DNA of 64,000 nucleotides from Tetradesmus obliquus (lineage: Eukaryota; Chlorophyta; Chlorophyceae; Sphaeropleales; Scenedesmaceae): contig CP126199.1 in NCBI GenBank assembly GCA_030272155.1, positions 5,444,501 to 5,508,500 of the forward strand. Direction: 5' to 3'. Made by a program: the position numbers and the translations under genes. Positions 23,886-37,430 of this stretch are shown here, in pieces (within the stretch, counting starts at the first letter, position 1; every line of letters begins with the position of its first letter). The notes under the pieces were generated by a model that saw only the letters and a program-made list of their open reading frames with translations, ran no database searches and was not told the origin of the DNA.

Positions 23886-26800
23886 ATGAGCAGCGGCCAG
23901 CAGCCACAGGCAGGCAGGGGCCCGCCCGCAGCTGCGGCTGCAACAGCAGGGAGTGCTGGTGGTGCTCGCAGCGCCTTCCAACTGGAAGACGAAGCAGTGA
24001 GTGGCAGCAGCAGCAACAGATCAGGGCAGGATGTTTGTCTGTTTTGTGATGAATTAGTCCCTTTCCTTGCTGCACTGTGTTGCAGGGCAGGTGGCTGTCT
24101 GTCGTATTCTTTAGCACACTGTGTAAGCATGTAGACAACCCGCAGTACCGTGGCTCTTTGCTGTGGCTCTTTGCTGCAACCCCTGCCAGCCATGGTCAGC
24201 ATAACCAGTATATCTGGATGCAGAGCAGAGCAGCATAGCAGGATAGTGGCAGCATTGGCAGCAGCAGACATGCCGGTCTCTCCTGCAAGCGGCAATCTAT
24301 GCCCTAGCAATGCAAACGCATGCCTCGCGCTTAGTACCACGTGTTCCTCTTGCTGCTTGCAGGACCTGCTGGGCCTCGGCCAGCCACCACCAGCAGCAGC
24401 AGCAGGCGCACAGCAGCGGCAGGGACAGCAGCAGCAACAGCAGCCTGTTGGCGACCTGCTGGACTTTGGCAGCAGCTCATCTCTTCCATCTGTACAGCCA
24501 CTGACAGGACCGTCAGGAGCAGCAGCAGCAGCAGGTCCGCTGGGCGATGCAGCATCCCCTGCCAGGAGAGCAGCAGCAGCAGCATCGGGTGGAGGCCTGG
24601 CGCGAGTGCTGTCCCTGCGCGGCAGCGGGCAGCCAGGCAGATCAGGTGCGCCGGCAGCAGCAGCAGCAGCGCTGCTGGGTTGGTTCGGCTGTGTCACATG
24701 CAAACAGCGCGCCTGTGCTGCAGCCTTGCCTTGCTCTAAGCGTGTGCAGCAACGCGCTTGTAGCCTTACTATCGAGATGCAGCAGGCCACCCTGCTTGCC
24801 ATACACTGCTGCGCATCGACTGCCTGTTGTGCTCGTCAATGTTACTTCAGCACTCTCAGCATAACATTATGACTGTTTCCACTGCAGGCTCGCTTGGCTA
24901 TGGGGACCTCATCGTGCTTGAAGATGAGTCAGCAGACCATCCCCTAGATGCGCCAGAGGGCGCTGATGCAACCCGCATCCTTGCAGGAGAGGACGCCCCG
25001 CTCCCTGCAGGCATGGCTGCCGGCAGGGCTGCAGGCAATGCTGTTGGCCGAGCTGGCAGCGGCAGGCGGGGATTCAAGAGCAAGCGGCAGGAGGTGGTGG
25101 GCGTGCATGGAGGGGACGCGCATGCCCCGGAAGATGAGCAGACGCGTAACGTGCAGGTGGGGTGCGGCACGTAATAGAGTTGGCTACGGGCTTTGCAATT
25201 TTGAGAGGGATGGGATTGTGTAGGAGATAGGGAATTGCATGCGCCGGAAGATGTGCAGACACGCAATGTACAGGTGAGACGCAGCGCATGACATGGCTGC
25301 GGGCTGCGTTGCGTTGGGAGGAATGCAGTTTTGTAAGAGATGAGGATGCGCATGCTCCGGACGATGAGCAGACACGCATTGTACAGGTAGGACACAGCAC
25401 GTGTGGCTGTGGGCTGTTGCGACGAGTCTGCTTTGCTGATGCTGGCTGGCTGCATCTGTTGCTGTCTATCAGTGCTGATTGTGCTGTGCTGCGTTGCGCG
25501 TCATGTGCTGGCTGCCGCTGCTGCTGTGCTGCAGGTGCAAACCATCAGCGGCGAGGGAGTGCTCACGCAGTGGCAGCGACTGCTCAAGGCAGCGGGTGTA
25601 CGCAGGTGCGGCACATGGCTGTGCTTAAAGCGCAGCAGTGAAGCCATGAAGATACAGCCGGCGGCGGGCTGCACTAGCTTGGGACAGCAGGGATTAGCGC
25701 AGCAGGCACTGCAGCGTCTTGCCCTCCCTGCTATCTGCGTCCACACAGTCAGGGGTTCTGGCTGCAGCGTGGCACTTCGTGCCTTTGCGCCCCACTCCAC
25801 ATTGTGACGACCAGCAGCAACACACGTGGATGCACATGCGCGGTGTGCCACCTGCTTGCTTGCATTTACCTGCTCATGCTGTGCATCATGCCCTCTGTAT
25901 GTTCTTCATGTTTGCGCCGCAACCATCCTGGCTGCATGCGGCGACTGGCCAGCGCCTTCGTCAACAACGAGCTGCCTCGAAATTGTGCATGCTCATGCTG
26001 TGTGCATAAACCTCCTGCCTCCTGGTGATGCTCCAACTTATTTGCAGGCGCCGCCCCCCTGGCGCGTTCATCAGCAACGAGCTGGTGACCAGCAAGTACA
26101 ACGCGCTCAGCTTTGTGCCGGTCAACCTGTACACGCAGTTCAAGCGCGTGGCCAACATGTACTTCCTGGCACTGGTGTGCCTGCAGGTGCGGCGCAGCGG
26201 CAGCAGTGGTCATCCTGCATGCATCCGAGCTGCTCCTGATGGCCAACCCTGCAGTCGTGCAGGCATCTGCGCTGTGTGTGGGCAGTGGCAGTTTGGGTGT
26301 GCATGCTGACGTGCTGCGCGTCGCTGGCAACTGTGAACGCATTCTGCGTGTCACTGCGTATGCGCACTATGCACGCATGTCGGGACTCGACGATTTCTCT
26401 AGTACAACCATCATTCATGCCACCCCCTCTCACCTGCATGGCCTCTTGTGCAGGCTATCCCCGGGCTGTCTCCGGTCCTGTGATGGCGCAAGTTTTTCTC
26501 AGACACCATGGCGAAAAGGCACATTGTTTCCTCAGCGTCAGATTCTGTGCATGCACCTGCCTGGCCTGTTGTCCCGCAGGCCATCCCCGGGCTGTCTCCC
26601 GTGCCGTGGTGGGGCACGTTGTTCCCGCTGGCGGTGGTGCTGCTGGTCAACGGCGTCAAGGAGGCCTTCGACGACTTCTGGAGGCACAAGGCCGACGAGC
26701 AGGTGCGCTATTTCGTTTGGGACATGGATTGGACGTGTGGTATCAGATTTTGCTGCTGGTCAACGGCGTCAAGGAGGCCTTCGACGACTTCTGGCGCCAC

Positions 26801-29800
26801 AAGGCGGACGAGCAGGTGCGCTATTTCGGATTTGGGACATGGATTTGACGTGTGGTATCAGATTGTGCTGCTGGTCAACGGCGTCAAGGAGGCCTTCGAC
26901 GACTTCTGGAGGCACAAGGCGGACGAGCAGGTGCACGGGCGTGGTTTAGGGTGCAGCGGTAGGTCAGCCGCTGGGTACTGCAGCAAAATGAACATTTTGT
27001 GGGTGCAGGCGGCTGTACGGACGTGGACCAGTACGAGGTTTGGGAGTCCTTCTGTACGCCGTGCTGGTCTGTACAGGCGCGAGATTAGCAAAAGGTCAGC
27101 CGCTGGGCCAAGCGCAACAACCACAACACATACAGCCACCGCTAGCTCGCCTGCGCGCTGCACGCTGCTTCAGAAGCTCTGCTGCTTTGCACTGCTGCCT
27201 CCCGCAGGTGAACCACCGCTTTGTGACGACGCTCAAGGAGGACGGCGACCAGCGCATCTACTGGAAGACGCTGCAGGTGCGTTTGAAGGGGCTGCATTAG
27301 GCTGCATCAGGCTGCTCTGTGGTGGTGCGTGCGTTCCTTCGGTCTGCTGCACTCACGGCCTTGAGCGCAGTCCATTTCTCAGCTGAAGTCTGCCATTGAT
27401 GAACAGTGTTTGGTGACCCCCTAATCGCCTGCCCGCAGGTGGGTGACCTTGTTCGTCTTTCAAATGACGAGGACATCCCTGCAGACATCGTGCTGCTGGC
27501 CAGCTCCGACCCTGACGGCCTGTGCTACGTAGAAACAGCCAACTTAGATGGCGAGACCAACCTCAAGGTCAAGTTCTGCCACCCGGGCACCGCTTCCTTT
27601 GACTGCGCAGGTGCGCATGCATGGTTTCAAACCAGTGGTCGAGCAGTGGCAGCTTGCGTCTGTGCAGCAGACGGACGGGCTATTGCCGCAGCTTGCTTCA
27701 TGCAGTGCAAGGAAACTGGAGTGCTGTCTCACAGGCGTGGATCTCTGCCGCCGCCTTGTCACTCCTGTGTGGTTGAGCCTGCACCCACAGAGGCCTTCAG
27801 CCGCGCCGGCTACTTTGGCATCTAGCTGCACTGTCACCGAACCATCCGCACACCTGCCACTTACGTTTCAATGTCTTCCTGCACCCGCAGAGGCCTTCAG
27901 CCGTGCCGGCTACTTCAGCATTGAGTGCGAGGCGCCCAACCCCCGGCTCTACTCTTTCCAGGTGGGTTCCTATGCGGCCATAGCGTGTGGAGTAATGAGC
28001 AGCTGTGCACGCATCGTCCAAGCCGCAAGTACACACAGAGGCCATTTCTTGGGGCTGGTCAGTGCTGACCTATGTGCTGCTCACAACTCTTCAGGTGTGC
28101 GTACTGGCAATGGCCACATGAAAACGCAAGCATAGCCTGTCTGTTCTTTATGCACTTTGCAGCACATTTTATATGTTTTTGTTCCTTCCAGGGAGCCATA
28201 TGCTGCTGGGACTTCCCGCCCACCTACAACCCACACCCAAGCATTGCGCCCAGTCGCCAGGCCACTGCTGTGTCAGCTGCTGCAGCAACGGCTAGGGGCA
28301 GCGGCAGCAGCAGCAGACAGGAGGTGGAGATGGCAGCAGCAGCAGCAGCAGGGCCAGCAACAGGGGGAGGCTCAGGCTGGTACGCGTCAGCAGGCAGAGA
28401 AAGCGAGCAGCAGCAGCAGCAGCAGCAGGGGTCTGGTAGTCCCAAAGGCAGGGGCGGCAGCAGCAGCCCCAGCAGGCGGCGGCAGGCGGCAGGGCGTGGC
28501 GGGGGAGGTGCTGACAGCGTGACAGCAGCACTCGGCGAGTATGGGCAGCAGGTGGGCTGCCTGGTGTGGCATTGTGTACCTTGCTTTCAGGCTGATGAAT
28601 GCCGTGCTGCTGCTGCTGCTGCTGATGTGATCATTACTAGCAGTTGCTGTGCATCATTTGGGAAGTGCAGCTGCGCTTCACAGTGTCTGCATGTCCAGCC
28701 GCTGCCATCTTGCAGGGACATCACTGGCCGTGGCGTGCTAGGCTCTTGTGCTTCCTTGGGGGTCCCTCTATGCAGGCCTGCTGACATCCAACGCTGCACT
28801 GCTGCTGCTGCTGCTGCCGCCAGGTGGGCCTTGTGTACCGCGAGCCTCTGTCCGCCTCCAACCTGCTGCTGCGCGGCTGCACGCTGCGCAAGACGGAGTG
28901 GGTCATTGGGGCCGTCATTTTCACAGGTGCGTGGCATTGCTTTCTACAGCAACTGGCTGGGACGCTGCTTGTATGTGGCACATACACTAGCGTGACATGC
29001 AAGCAATGCTGGTACGTCAGCTTCTTGTTTTTGACTGACCCAGATCCTGAGCTCAGACATGCTGGATGAACTATGTTGCCTGGCCTGCACCCTCCTCACC
29101 GTGCGCAACCCCTGCAGGCCCTGACACCAAAGTAGTGCGCAACATGCTGCCCGCGCCGCGCAAAGTGACGCGGCTGGAGGCAGCCATGAACCGCGTGGTG
29201 GTGGTGGTGCTGGCTGCGCTGGGCACTGCAGCGCTGTGCTTGGCCACTGCCAACATGGTGTGGGAGGGGCGGCACAGCTACCGCAGGGATTGGTACCTTG
29301 GACGGCAGGTGCGACTAGGTCTGCTGATGGAGTTTGACTGGTGTTTGACCGATGTTGTCTGACTTGTGTGTGCCTGGCCACCGCCAACATGGTGTGGGAG
29401 GGGCGGCACAGCTACCGCAGGGATTGGTACCTAGGCGGCAGGTGCGGTTCCGGCTGCTGATGAAGAGCTGCTTGTAGTTTGACTGGTGTTTGACTGGTGT
29501 TTGACCGGTGTTGTGTGACTTGAGTGTGCCTGGCCACCGCAAACATGGTGTGGGAGGGGCGGCACAGCTACCGGCGAGAATGGTACCTGGGGCGGCAGGA
29601 GAGGCTGCGACTGCTGATGAAGAGATGCTTAATATTTGATCGGTGTTTGACGGATGTTGTTTGACTTGGGTGTGCCTGGCCACCGCCAACATGGTGTGGG
29701 AGGGGCGGCACAGCTACCGGAGGGATTGGTACCTGGGGCGGCAGGTGCGTCTGCTGATGAAATGTACTGAAAAGTTGACTGGTATTTGACTGATGATGTC

Positions 29801-32800
29801 TGACGTGTGCGTGCCTGGCCACCGCCAACATGGTGTGGGAGGGGCGGCACAGCTACCGGCGAGAATGATACTTGGGGCGGCAGGTGAGGGCACTTGCATG
29901 TACAAGATGCCACAGGATCACCGCAGTGTTAAGCTCCTTTGAAACACCTGCCGCGTGTGCGCAAGGAGTGTGCCTCACAACCTCGTCCAACTGTTGTGCT
30001 TCATTGTTGCCTTGATCCTGCTGCTGCTGCTGCTGCTGCTGCTGTGATGCTGCGCCAGGTGGGGTGGCCGGAGCTGCCGCCCGGCATTGCGGGCTGGCTG
30101 GTGCAGGTGGTGCGCTTCGTGATCCTGCTGGCTCAGGCGGTGCCCATCAGCCTCTACGTCAGCCTGGAGACAGTCAAAGTGGCGCAGTGCAAGGTATGAA
30201 TGGGATGCTGTGTTTTTCCTATGATGTTGTGGCTTCTTTTCTGCTCTTGCAGCGGCAACTGGTGCCCATCAGCCTCTACGTCAGCCTGGAAACAGTCAAG
30301 GTGGCGCAGTGCAAGGTGCGCACATGGTCGTGGGGCGTAGCTTGTGTTCGTCTCTTCTTTCCTGCTCAGCAGGACGTCTGCAGAGCGTCAGAGGTGGAGC
30401 AGTGCAAGTTGTGGCCTGTGGCTGCTGTGCCATACTTGATCATGTGGCTTCTGCATTGCTTGCTTGTGACCATCGATGGCCATGCGCCTGTATGTTAGTC
30501 TAGAAATTGTCAAGGTGGCGCAGTGCAAGGTGGGGCCGAGCCTGCTGCGTCGTGTTGTGATTGTGTGGCTTCTGCATTGCTTGCTTGTGACCATCGATGG
30601 CCATGCGCCTGTACGTCAGTCTAGACACAGTCAAGGTGGCGCAGTGCAAGGTCGGGCCGAGCCTGCTGCGTCGTGTTGTGATTGTGTGGCTCCTGCTGTG
30701 CTAAGTGTTGTGGCCATCAGTGCTCATCAGCCTGTACTTGAGCCTGGAGACGGTCAAGGTGGCGCTGTGCAAGGCGCAGCGGGCTTTGGTTTGTCCATAC
30801 CAGGCTTGTTTTGCTGCTGCTGCAGCTGCCGCTGCTGCTTGCTGCTGCGCCGGCAGCTGCTGTACGACCGCGACAGTGGTATATACTATGCGCCCGCAGG
30901 CTGACCTTAGTATCTTGCCTGCTGCGCTGCTGCTGCTGCTGCTTTATGCTGCCCCCACAGCTGCTGTATGACCGTGACCGTGCCATGTACTATGCGCCTG
31001 AGGACGTGCCCACCACCAGCCGCACCACCACGCTCAACGAGGAGCTGGGCCAGGTGAGGCGGCAGCAGCAGCATGCACTGTTACACGCAGCGGCAGCAGC
31101 AGCAGCAGCAGCCGCACCACCACGCTCAACGAGGAGCTGGGCCAGGTGAGGCGGCAGCAGCAGCATGCACTGTTACACGCAGCGGCAGCAGCAGCAGCAG
31201 CCGCACCACCACGCTCAACGAGGAGCTGGGCCAGGTGAGGCGGCAGCAGCACATTTTGGGTTTTGTGTAGGCCAAGGCAACTTACACATGCACATGAAAC
31301 AACTCCTGATGCCGCCTGCCTGCAGTTCAAGTGCACATCGCAGCATCGCATGCATTGCTTGCACTTTGGTGTTGATTCCACAGAGCCTGGGGTCATATGG
31401 TCTGCAGTTAATCCCCCACAGTATGGAGCCGCGTGGTTTTTTTTTGTTGCACTGCAGGTGCAGTATGTGCTGAGCGGCAAGACAGGCACGCTCACGCAGA
31501 ACATCATGGGCTTCGTGTGTGCCAGCCCACTTCATGCATGCGCACTGAGCATCTATTGACCCCGCCCGCCTGTACATACGCATGGCATCATCACATGTGT
31601 GGTTTGCGTTTTGGTACCCATTTAGTAGAGCCTGGGCAGACATGGTCTGTACTATACACTGTGTCTCACGGTATGGAGCCCTTTCGTGCTGTTGTTTTAC
31701 TGCAATGCAGGTGCAGTATGTGCTGAGCGGCAAGACAGGCACGCTCACGCAGAACATCATGGGCTTCGTGTGGGCCAGCCCACTCCATGCATGCGCATTG
31801 AGCATCTCATGACCCTGCCGGCCTGTACATACGCATGGCATCATCACATGTGTGGTTTGCACTTTGGTGCCTAGTTGGTAGAGCCTGGGCAGACATGCTC
31901 TGTACTGTATACTGTTGCTCACGGTATGGAGCCCTTTCGTGCTGTTGCTTTACTGCACTGCAGGTGCAGTACGTGCTCAGTGACAAGACAGGCACGCTCA
32001 CACAGAACATCATGGGCTTCGTGTGGGCCAGCGTGGGAGGGAAGTTGTTTGGACACACCCAGCACGCGCAGCAGGCAGCACAGCACGCGGCAGCAGCGGC
32101 AGCAGCAGCGGCGGCCGCCAGGCAAGCTGACAGCAGCAGCAAGGGCGGCAGCAAAGGCGGCAGCAGCTCGAACCTGCAGCAGCAGGGGAAGCAGGGGAAG
32201 AAGCAGGGTGCGGCTACTGCTGTTGGGTCGGGCGGGGGTGCTGGGGGTGTTGTGATTGAGCCGGGGGCTGGAGCGCTGCCGCCACCAAACACACCGCACA
32301 CCATCGCACTAGATGAAGAGCTCCGCGCTGCAGCAGCAGCAGCAGCAGCGGACTCAGATCTACAGAAAGCAGGCAGTACAGCTGCTGCTGCTGGCGAGGC
32401 TGCTGCTGTTGGGGAGTTCCTGCTGGCGCTGGCGCTGTGCAACACGGTGGTGCCCACAGCCACCGACGCAGGCCGGCTGCTGTACCAGGTGAGCTGTGGA
32501 AGTGGGATAGTCATGTTGATGCTGGCATATCTCTGTTTCGTAGATGACGCAGCGTTCAGATCACGGCTCCGCCTTGCCAGGTGTGCCACGGTACAGGCTG
32601 GCTGCTGCACCAGGTGATGCATTGTTGTGAAAAGGGTGTCAAAAGATCCTGAGCCAGCTGTGCATTGCAACACGCGCCGGGAACAGTCAAGTTCACAGTC
32701 CAGTCGTGGAAATGGAGTTTCTGTGCACCCAATTGTGTGAGCGTGGTGTTGGCTGCCCGCAGGCCGCCTGCCTTGACGAGGAAGGCTGGTGGCTGGCGCA

Positions 32801-33195
32801 GTTTTGTGCCGTCAATGTGAGGGGTCTGAAATTCTTACACCTGCAAAATGATTTCCACTGCTGCGCTGCAGGCCGCCTCCCCTGACGAGGAGGCGCTGGT
32901 GGCTGGCGCGGCTTACCTGGGCACCAAGCTGCTGTCACGGTGAGGCTCTGTCGTAGGTGCATTGCGGGTGACTGGCGGGTGAATTACAGGGTGTTGCGGG
33001 GTAATTGAGGGGGTATTGCGTAGGCAGCCAGGCTGCACTGGACTGGAGCTGTACTGTGTTTCCACGTGTACATGCAGCAGCATGACATCCAGCAACACAC
33101 CTCAGCCCAGACATTCAAGGCTTACTACGTTGCAGTTTGCAGGGTATTTCGCACATTGAGCAGCTCGCAGGACAGCCACCCTCCTGCACCGTACC

Positions 33196-33247
<52 letters not shown>

Positions 33248-36200
33248 CGCGCATGTTGCAATTCCCGCAATGAGAGTCTGCCAAGGACATTGTCGTGCAG
33301 GCTGCGACAACCGCTGTCTCAATTTGACTGCACTGCGCTGCTGCTGCGGCTGTTACGCAGGTCTGCTGCTGGCATCGAGGTGGAGGTCCAAGGGCAGCTG
33401 GTGCGCTACGAGCTGCTTGCAGTTCTTATGATCAAAACTACTGCTACTGCTGCTGCTGCTGCTGTTACGCAGGTCTGCTGCTGGCATTGAGGTGGAGGTT
33501 GGGGGGCAGCTGGTGTGCTACGAGCTGCTGGCAGTTCTTGCTTTCACTACTGCTGCTGCTGGTGCTGCTGTTACGCAGGTCTGCTGCTGGCATTGAGGTC
33601 GAGGTCCAAGGGCAGCTGGTGCGCTACGAGCTGCTTGCCGTGCTGGAGTTCAGCAGCGACCGCAAGCGCATGAGCGTGGTGGTGCGCTGCCCCGCGGGCC
33701 AGCTGCGGCTGATCAGCAAGGGCGCGGACAACGTGATGCTGGCGCGCCTTGCAGGTGCAGGCACTGCCAAAGTTAGTTTGTATGTCAAATCGACGGCACC
33801 TTGTGCCTTGATATAGTGAGATGTACAGAGCAAAAAATGCACTTGAGACCACCGATGCTTGTGCATCTGTTGGTGTGGCACGTGTGTGCATGTTCATGGC
33901 TGCACAGGTGCCGGCCTGTCGCCAAGGCAGCAGGCGCTGCAGCTCCTGTTCGCTGCCGTGTGCATGCCGTCAGCGCCCGAACGACCGTAGCAACATGAAG
34001 TAATTGTATGTGTTTATCCCACGATTGTTGCCTGTGCCGGGCTGCCAGCTGAGCAGCAGGCGCTGCAGCAGCTGCTGCTGGCGTCCACGTCAGCACCCGA
34101 GACGCCCGTGCTTTCAGCACATGCGCTGTAACACGCTGCAGCTTCCTGCTCACACCCATATGCATGCTGTCAACACCCCAACAGCTGCTTCGAAACCCAG
34201 TGCATGTGTGTGTGTGTCTGCCCCCATGTCTTCTGCAGGTGCCGGCCTGCCTGCTGAACAGCAGGCGCTGCAGCAGCCGCTGCTGGCGTCCACGTCAGCA
34301 CACCTGTCACAGATGTCAGAGGCAGGCTACCGCACACTTGTAGTGGCCTCCAAGCCGCTGCAGCAGCAGCAGTACGAGGCCTGGGCTGAGCAGTACAAGT
34401 CGGCCTGTGCCAGCATGGGTGACCGCAACAGCCAGGTGGCTGCGGTGTGTGAGGCGATGGAGTGTGATCTGACACTGCTGGGGGCCACTGCAGTGGAGGA
34501 TAAGCTGCAGGTGGGCGGTTGTTCAGTAATTTGGTGGGGTTCAATGCAGAGGTTGTAGTTTTAAACGTGTGGCTGGGCTTCTGCATGTCATGTGCTGCAT
34601 GGCTGCTGCTGCTGCTGCTGCTGCTGGGCCCAGAGTGTAGCTGAACATTGCGCAACACCTTCTGGGGATATAGCCTGTTGTGTGTGGTTTTGGCAACGTG
34701 TGAGTCGATGGAGTGTGATCTGACGCTGCTGGGTGCTACCACAGTGGAGGATAAGCTGCAGGTGGGTGTTGAGGTCAAAAGCAGTTGCTGCTGTTTTGTA
34801 CGCCTGGCTGGGCTTCTGCAGTTCAGTTGCAGGACGAGCTGCTGCTGGTGACAGGTACGCAACACCTTTCAGCGACACAGCATCCACTTGTTTTGGAGGC
34901 AATGTGCGGGCGCTGGAATGTTATCTGACGCTGCTGGGCGCCACTGCAGTGGAGGACAAGCTACATGTGCGTGGGGGCGCCGATGCTTCTGCTGCTGCTG
35001 AGTGCAGAGCGATACTGGAAGTGCTTGAAGCCAGTGCAGCAGGTGTAACGGCTCCGCTGTTCGACCGGGCTTGTGCTATGCCTGGTGTTGAGCTATATGA
35101 TAATCATCCTATACATGCAATCATGTGCCTCAGCAGCACTGTATGACGCAACCCCGTCGTGAGATGCTCCGTATGTGTGTGAACTGCCCTGCAGGATGGC
35201 GTGCCGCAGTCCATTGCCGCGCTGGTGGCTGCTGGCATCAAGGTGTGGGTGCTTACGGGCGACAAGGTGGAGACAGCCATCAGCATCGGCCACACCGCAC
35301 GGTGAGCATGGGTCCATTTTCACTTCATGGTGGGACCCGGGCAAGAGCTGCCAGCGAATCCTCAGCTTCAGCAATCAAGTGCATGTGTCAGCATAGGCCA
35401 CACCGCACGGTGAGCTTGCCTGGTGGGACCTGATCATACGCTGTAGGCAAGTCCTCAGCTTTGGCATATCAGTGCATGCACGGGTCAGCATTGGGCACAC
35501 TACTCGGTGGGCAGAGCCTCCAGTTGTGACCCAGGCATGTGCTGCATCGCACATGCAGGCAGGCAGCCAGACAGCCAGACAGCATCCTCATGCATATATG
35601 CATTTGTGTTGGTCTCTTTTATCCTCAATATGTTTTGAGTATCTGCTCACAGCACAAAGGACTTGTTGCGTCCCTCATCCTGTGGTTGACGTGTTGCATG
35701 TGTGCTGCCCCCCAGGCTGCTGAACCCGCAGATGGCCCTGCTGAAGCTGTCAGAAGCAGACCTCACCAGCAGCAGCGCCGCCTCGGCAGCAGCAGCAGCA
35801 GCAGCAGCAGCAAACTCGCCAGCAGCAGCAGCTGTGGGTGGTGGGTCAGCCAGCAGAGGCAGCGGCCTCTGGCTGTTTGGGCGCAGCGGCACCAGCGGCG
35901 GCGGCTCAGGGCTCGCCGGCCTGTTTGGCGGTTCAAATCCAAACAATAACAGGCCAGGTTTAGGGCTGTCCAGCAGCAGCCCTGGCGGGCCTGCATCAGC
36001 AGCGCTGCGGCGCATGTGGGCAGCAGCACACGCCCTGCGCTCGCGCAGCAGCACTGCTGCTGCTGCTGCTGCTGAGTCGTGGCTGCAGCTGCCGGCAGGT
36101 GGTGCGGCTGCTGTGGCGGGCGTGGGGCTGGTGATTGATGGCGCAGCGCTGGCAGTGGCACTGCAGCCGCAGCATGAGGATGAGCTGCTGGCGCTTTGCA

Positions 36201-36915
36201 AGGAGTGCAGCGCGGTCATCTGCTGCCGCGTGTCACCCATGCAAAAGGCTCAGGTGCGCACATGAACGGGATCATTTTTTCCTTTTTCAATGGTTATGGC
36301 AGGATTGTTGGCAGTTTCAGCGTGTTGTCTTTTAGTTTGAGGTGCGCGACAAATGCGGACGGCTCAGCTGCGCATACAGCTGGCACCAGGCGCGTGGCAG
36401 TGGCATTGCAGTTGTGGCGCTGCAGCCGCAGCACGAGGATGAGCTGCTGGCGCTGTGCGAGGAGTGCAGCGCGCTCATCTGCTGCCGCGTGTCACCCATG
36501 CAGAAAGCTCAGGTGCGCACATGAAATGGGATCATTTTCCAATGATTCTGGCAGGATGTTGGGCGGTTGCAGCTTGTTGTATTTTAGTTTGAGGAGCGTG
36601 ACAAATGCGGACGGCTCAGCTGCGCATGCAGCTGGCACCAGGCGCATGGCAGTGGCGCTGCAGCCGCAGCACGAGGATGAGTTGCTGCCGTCAGGTGGCC
36701 AGCCTGCTCAAGCGCACAGGAGTGCCAATTACGCTGGCCACGCATTGACTGTTGCTGCTGCTGTTGCTGCTGCTGTTGCTGGTGCTGTTGCTGCTGCTGC
36801 TGTCACCACGCGCTTGCTCTTGCTGTCACCAGGTGGCCAGTCTGCTGAAGCACAAGGCGGGCGTGGTGGCGCTGGCCACCCATCAACTGCTGCTGCTGTC
36901 ACCACCCACTTCCTC

Positions 36916-36953
<38 letters not shown>

Positions 36954-37147
36954 TGCCGCCAGGTGGTCAGCCTGCTCAAGCACAAGGCGGGCGCGGTGAC
37001 CCTGGCCACCCATCAACTGCTGCTGCTGCCACCCACTTCCTCACTGCTGCTGCTGCTGCTGCCGCCAGGTGGCCAGCCTGCTGAAGCACAAGGCAGGCAT
37101 GGTGGCGCTGGCCACCCATCAACTGCTGCTGCTGCCACCACATACTC

Positions 37148-37191
<44 letters not shown>

Positions 37192-37386
37192 TGCCGCCAG
37201 GTGGTCAGCCTGCTCAAGCACAAGGCGGGCGCGGTGACCCTGGCCACCCATTAACTGCTGCTTGCTGCCACCCACTTCCTCACTGCTGCTGCTGCTGCTG
37301 CCGCCAGGTGGCCAGCCTGCTGAAGCACAAGGCAGGCATGGTGGCGCTGGCCACCCATCAACTGCTGCTGCTGCCACCACATACTC

Positions 37387-37430
<44 letters not shown>

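Noticed and set aside
31021..31235. Repeated [10 protein letters not shown] codons read as a genuine protein repeat
   Set aside because: Frames between the copies carry intron sequence and donor sites; flippase homology needs only one copy.
35925..35945. GGTTCAAATCC resembling a tRNA B box
   Set aside because: It lies inside flippase exon 20, with no A box or cloverleaf around it.
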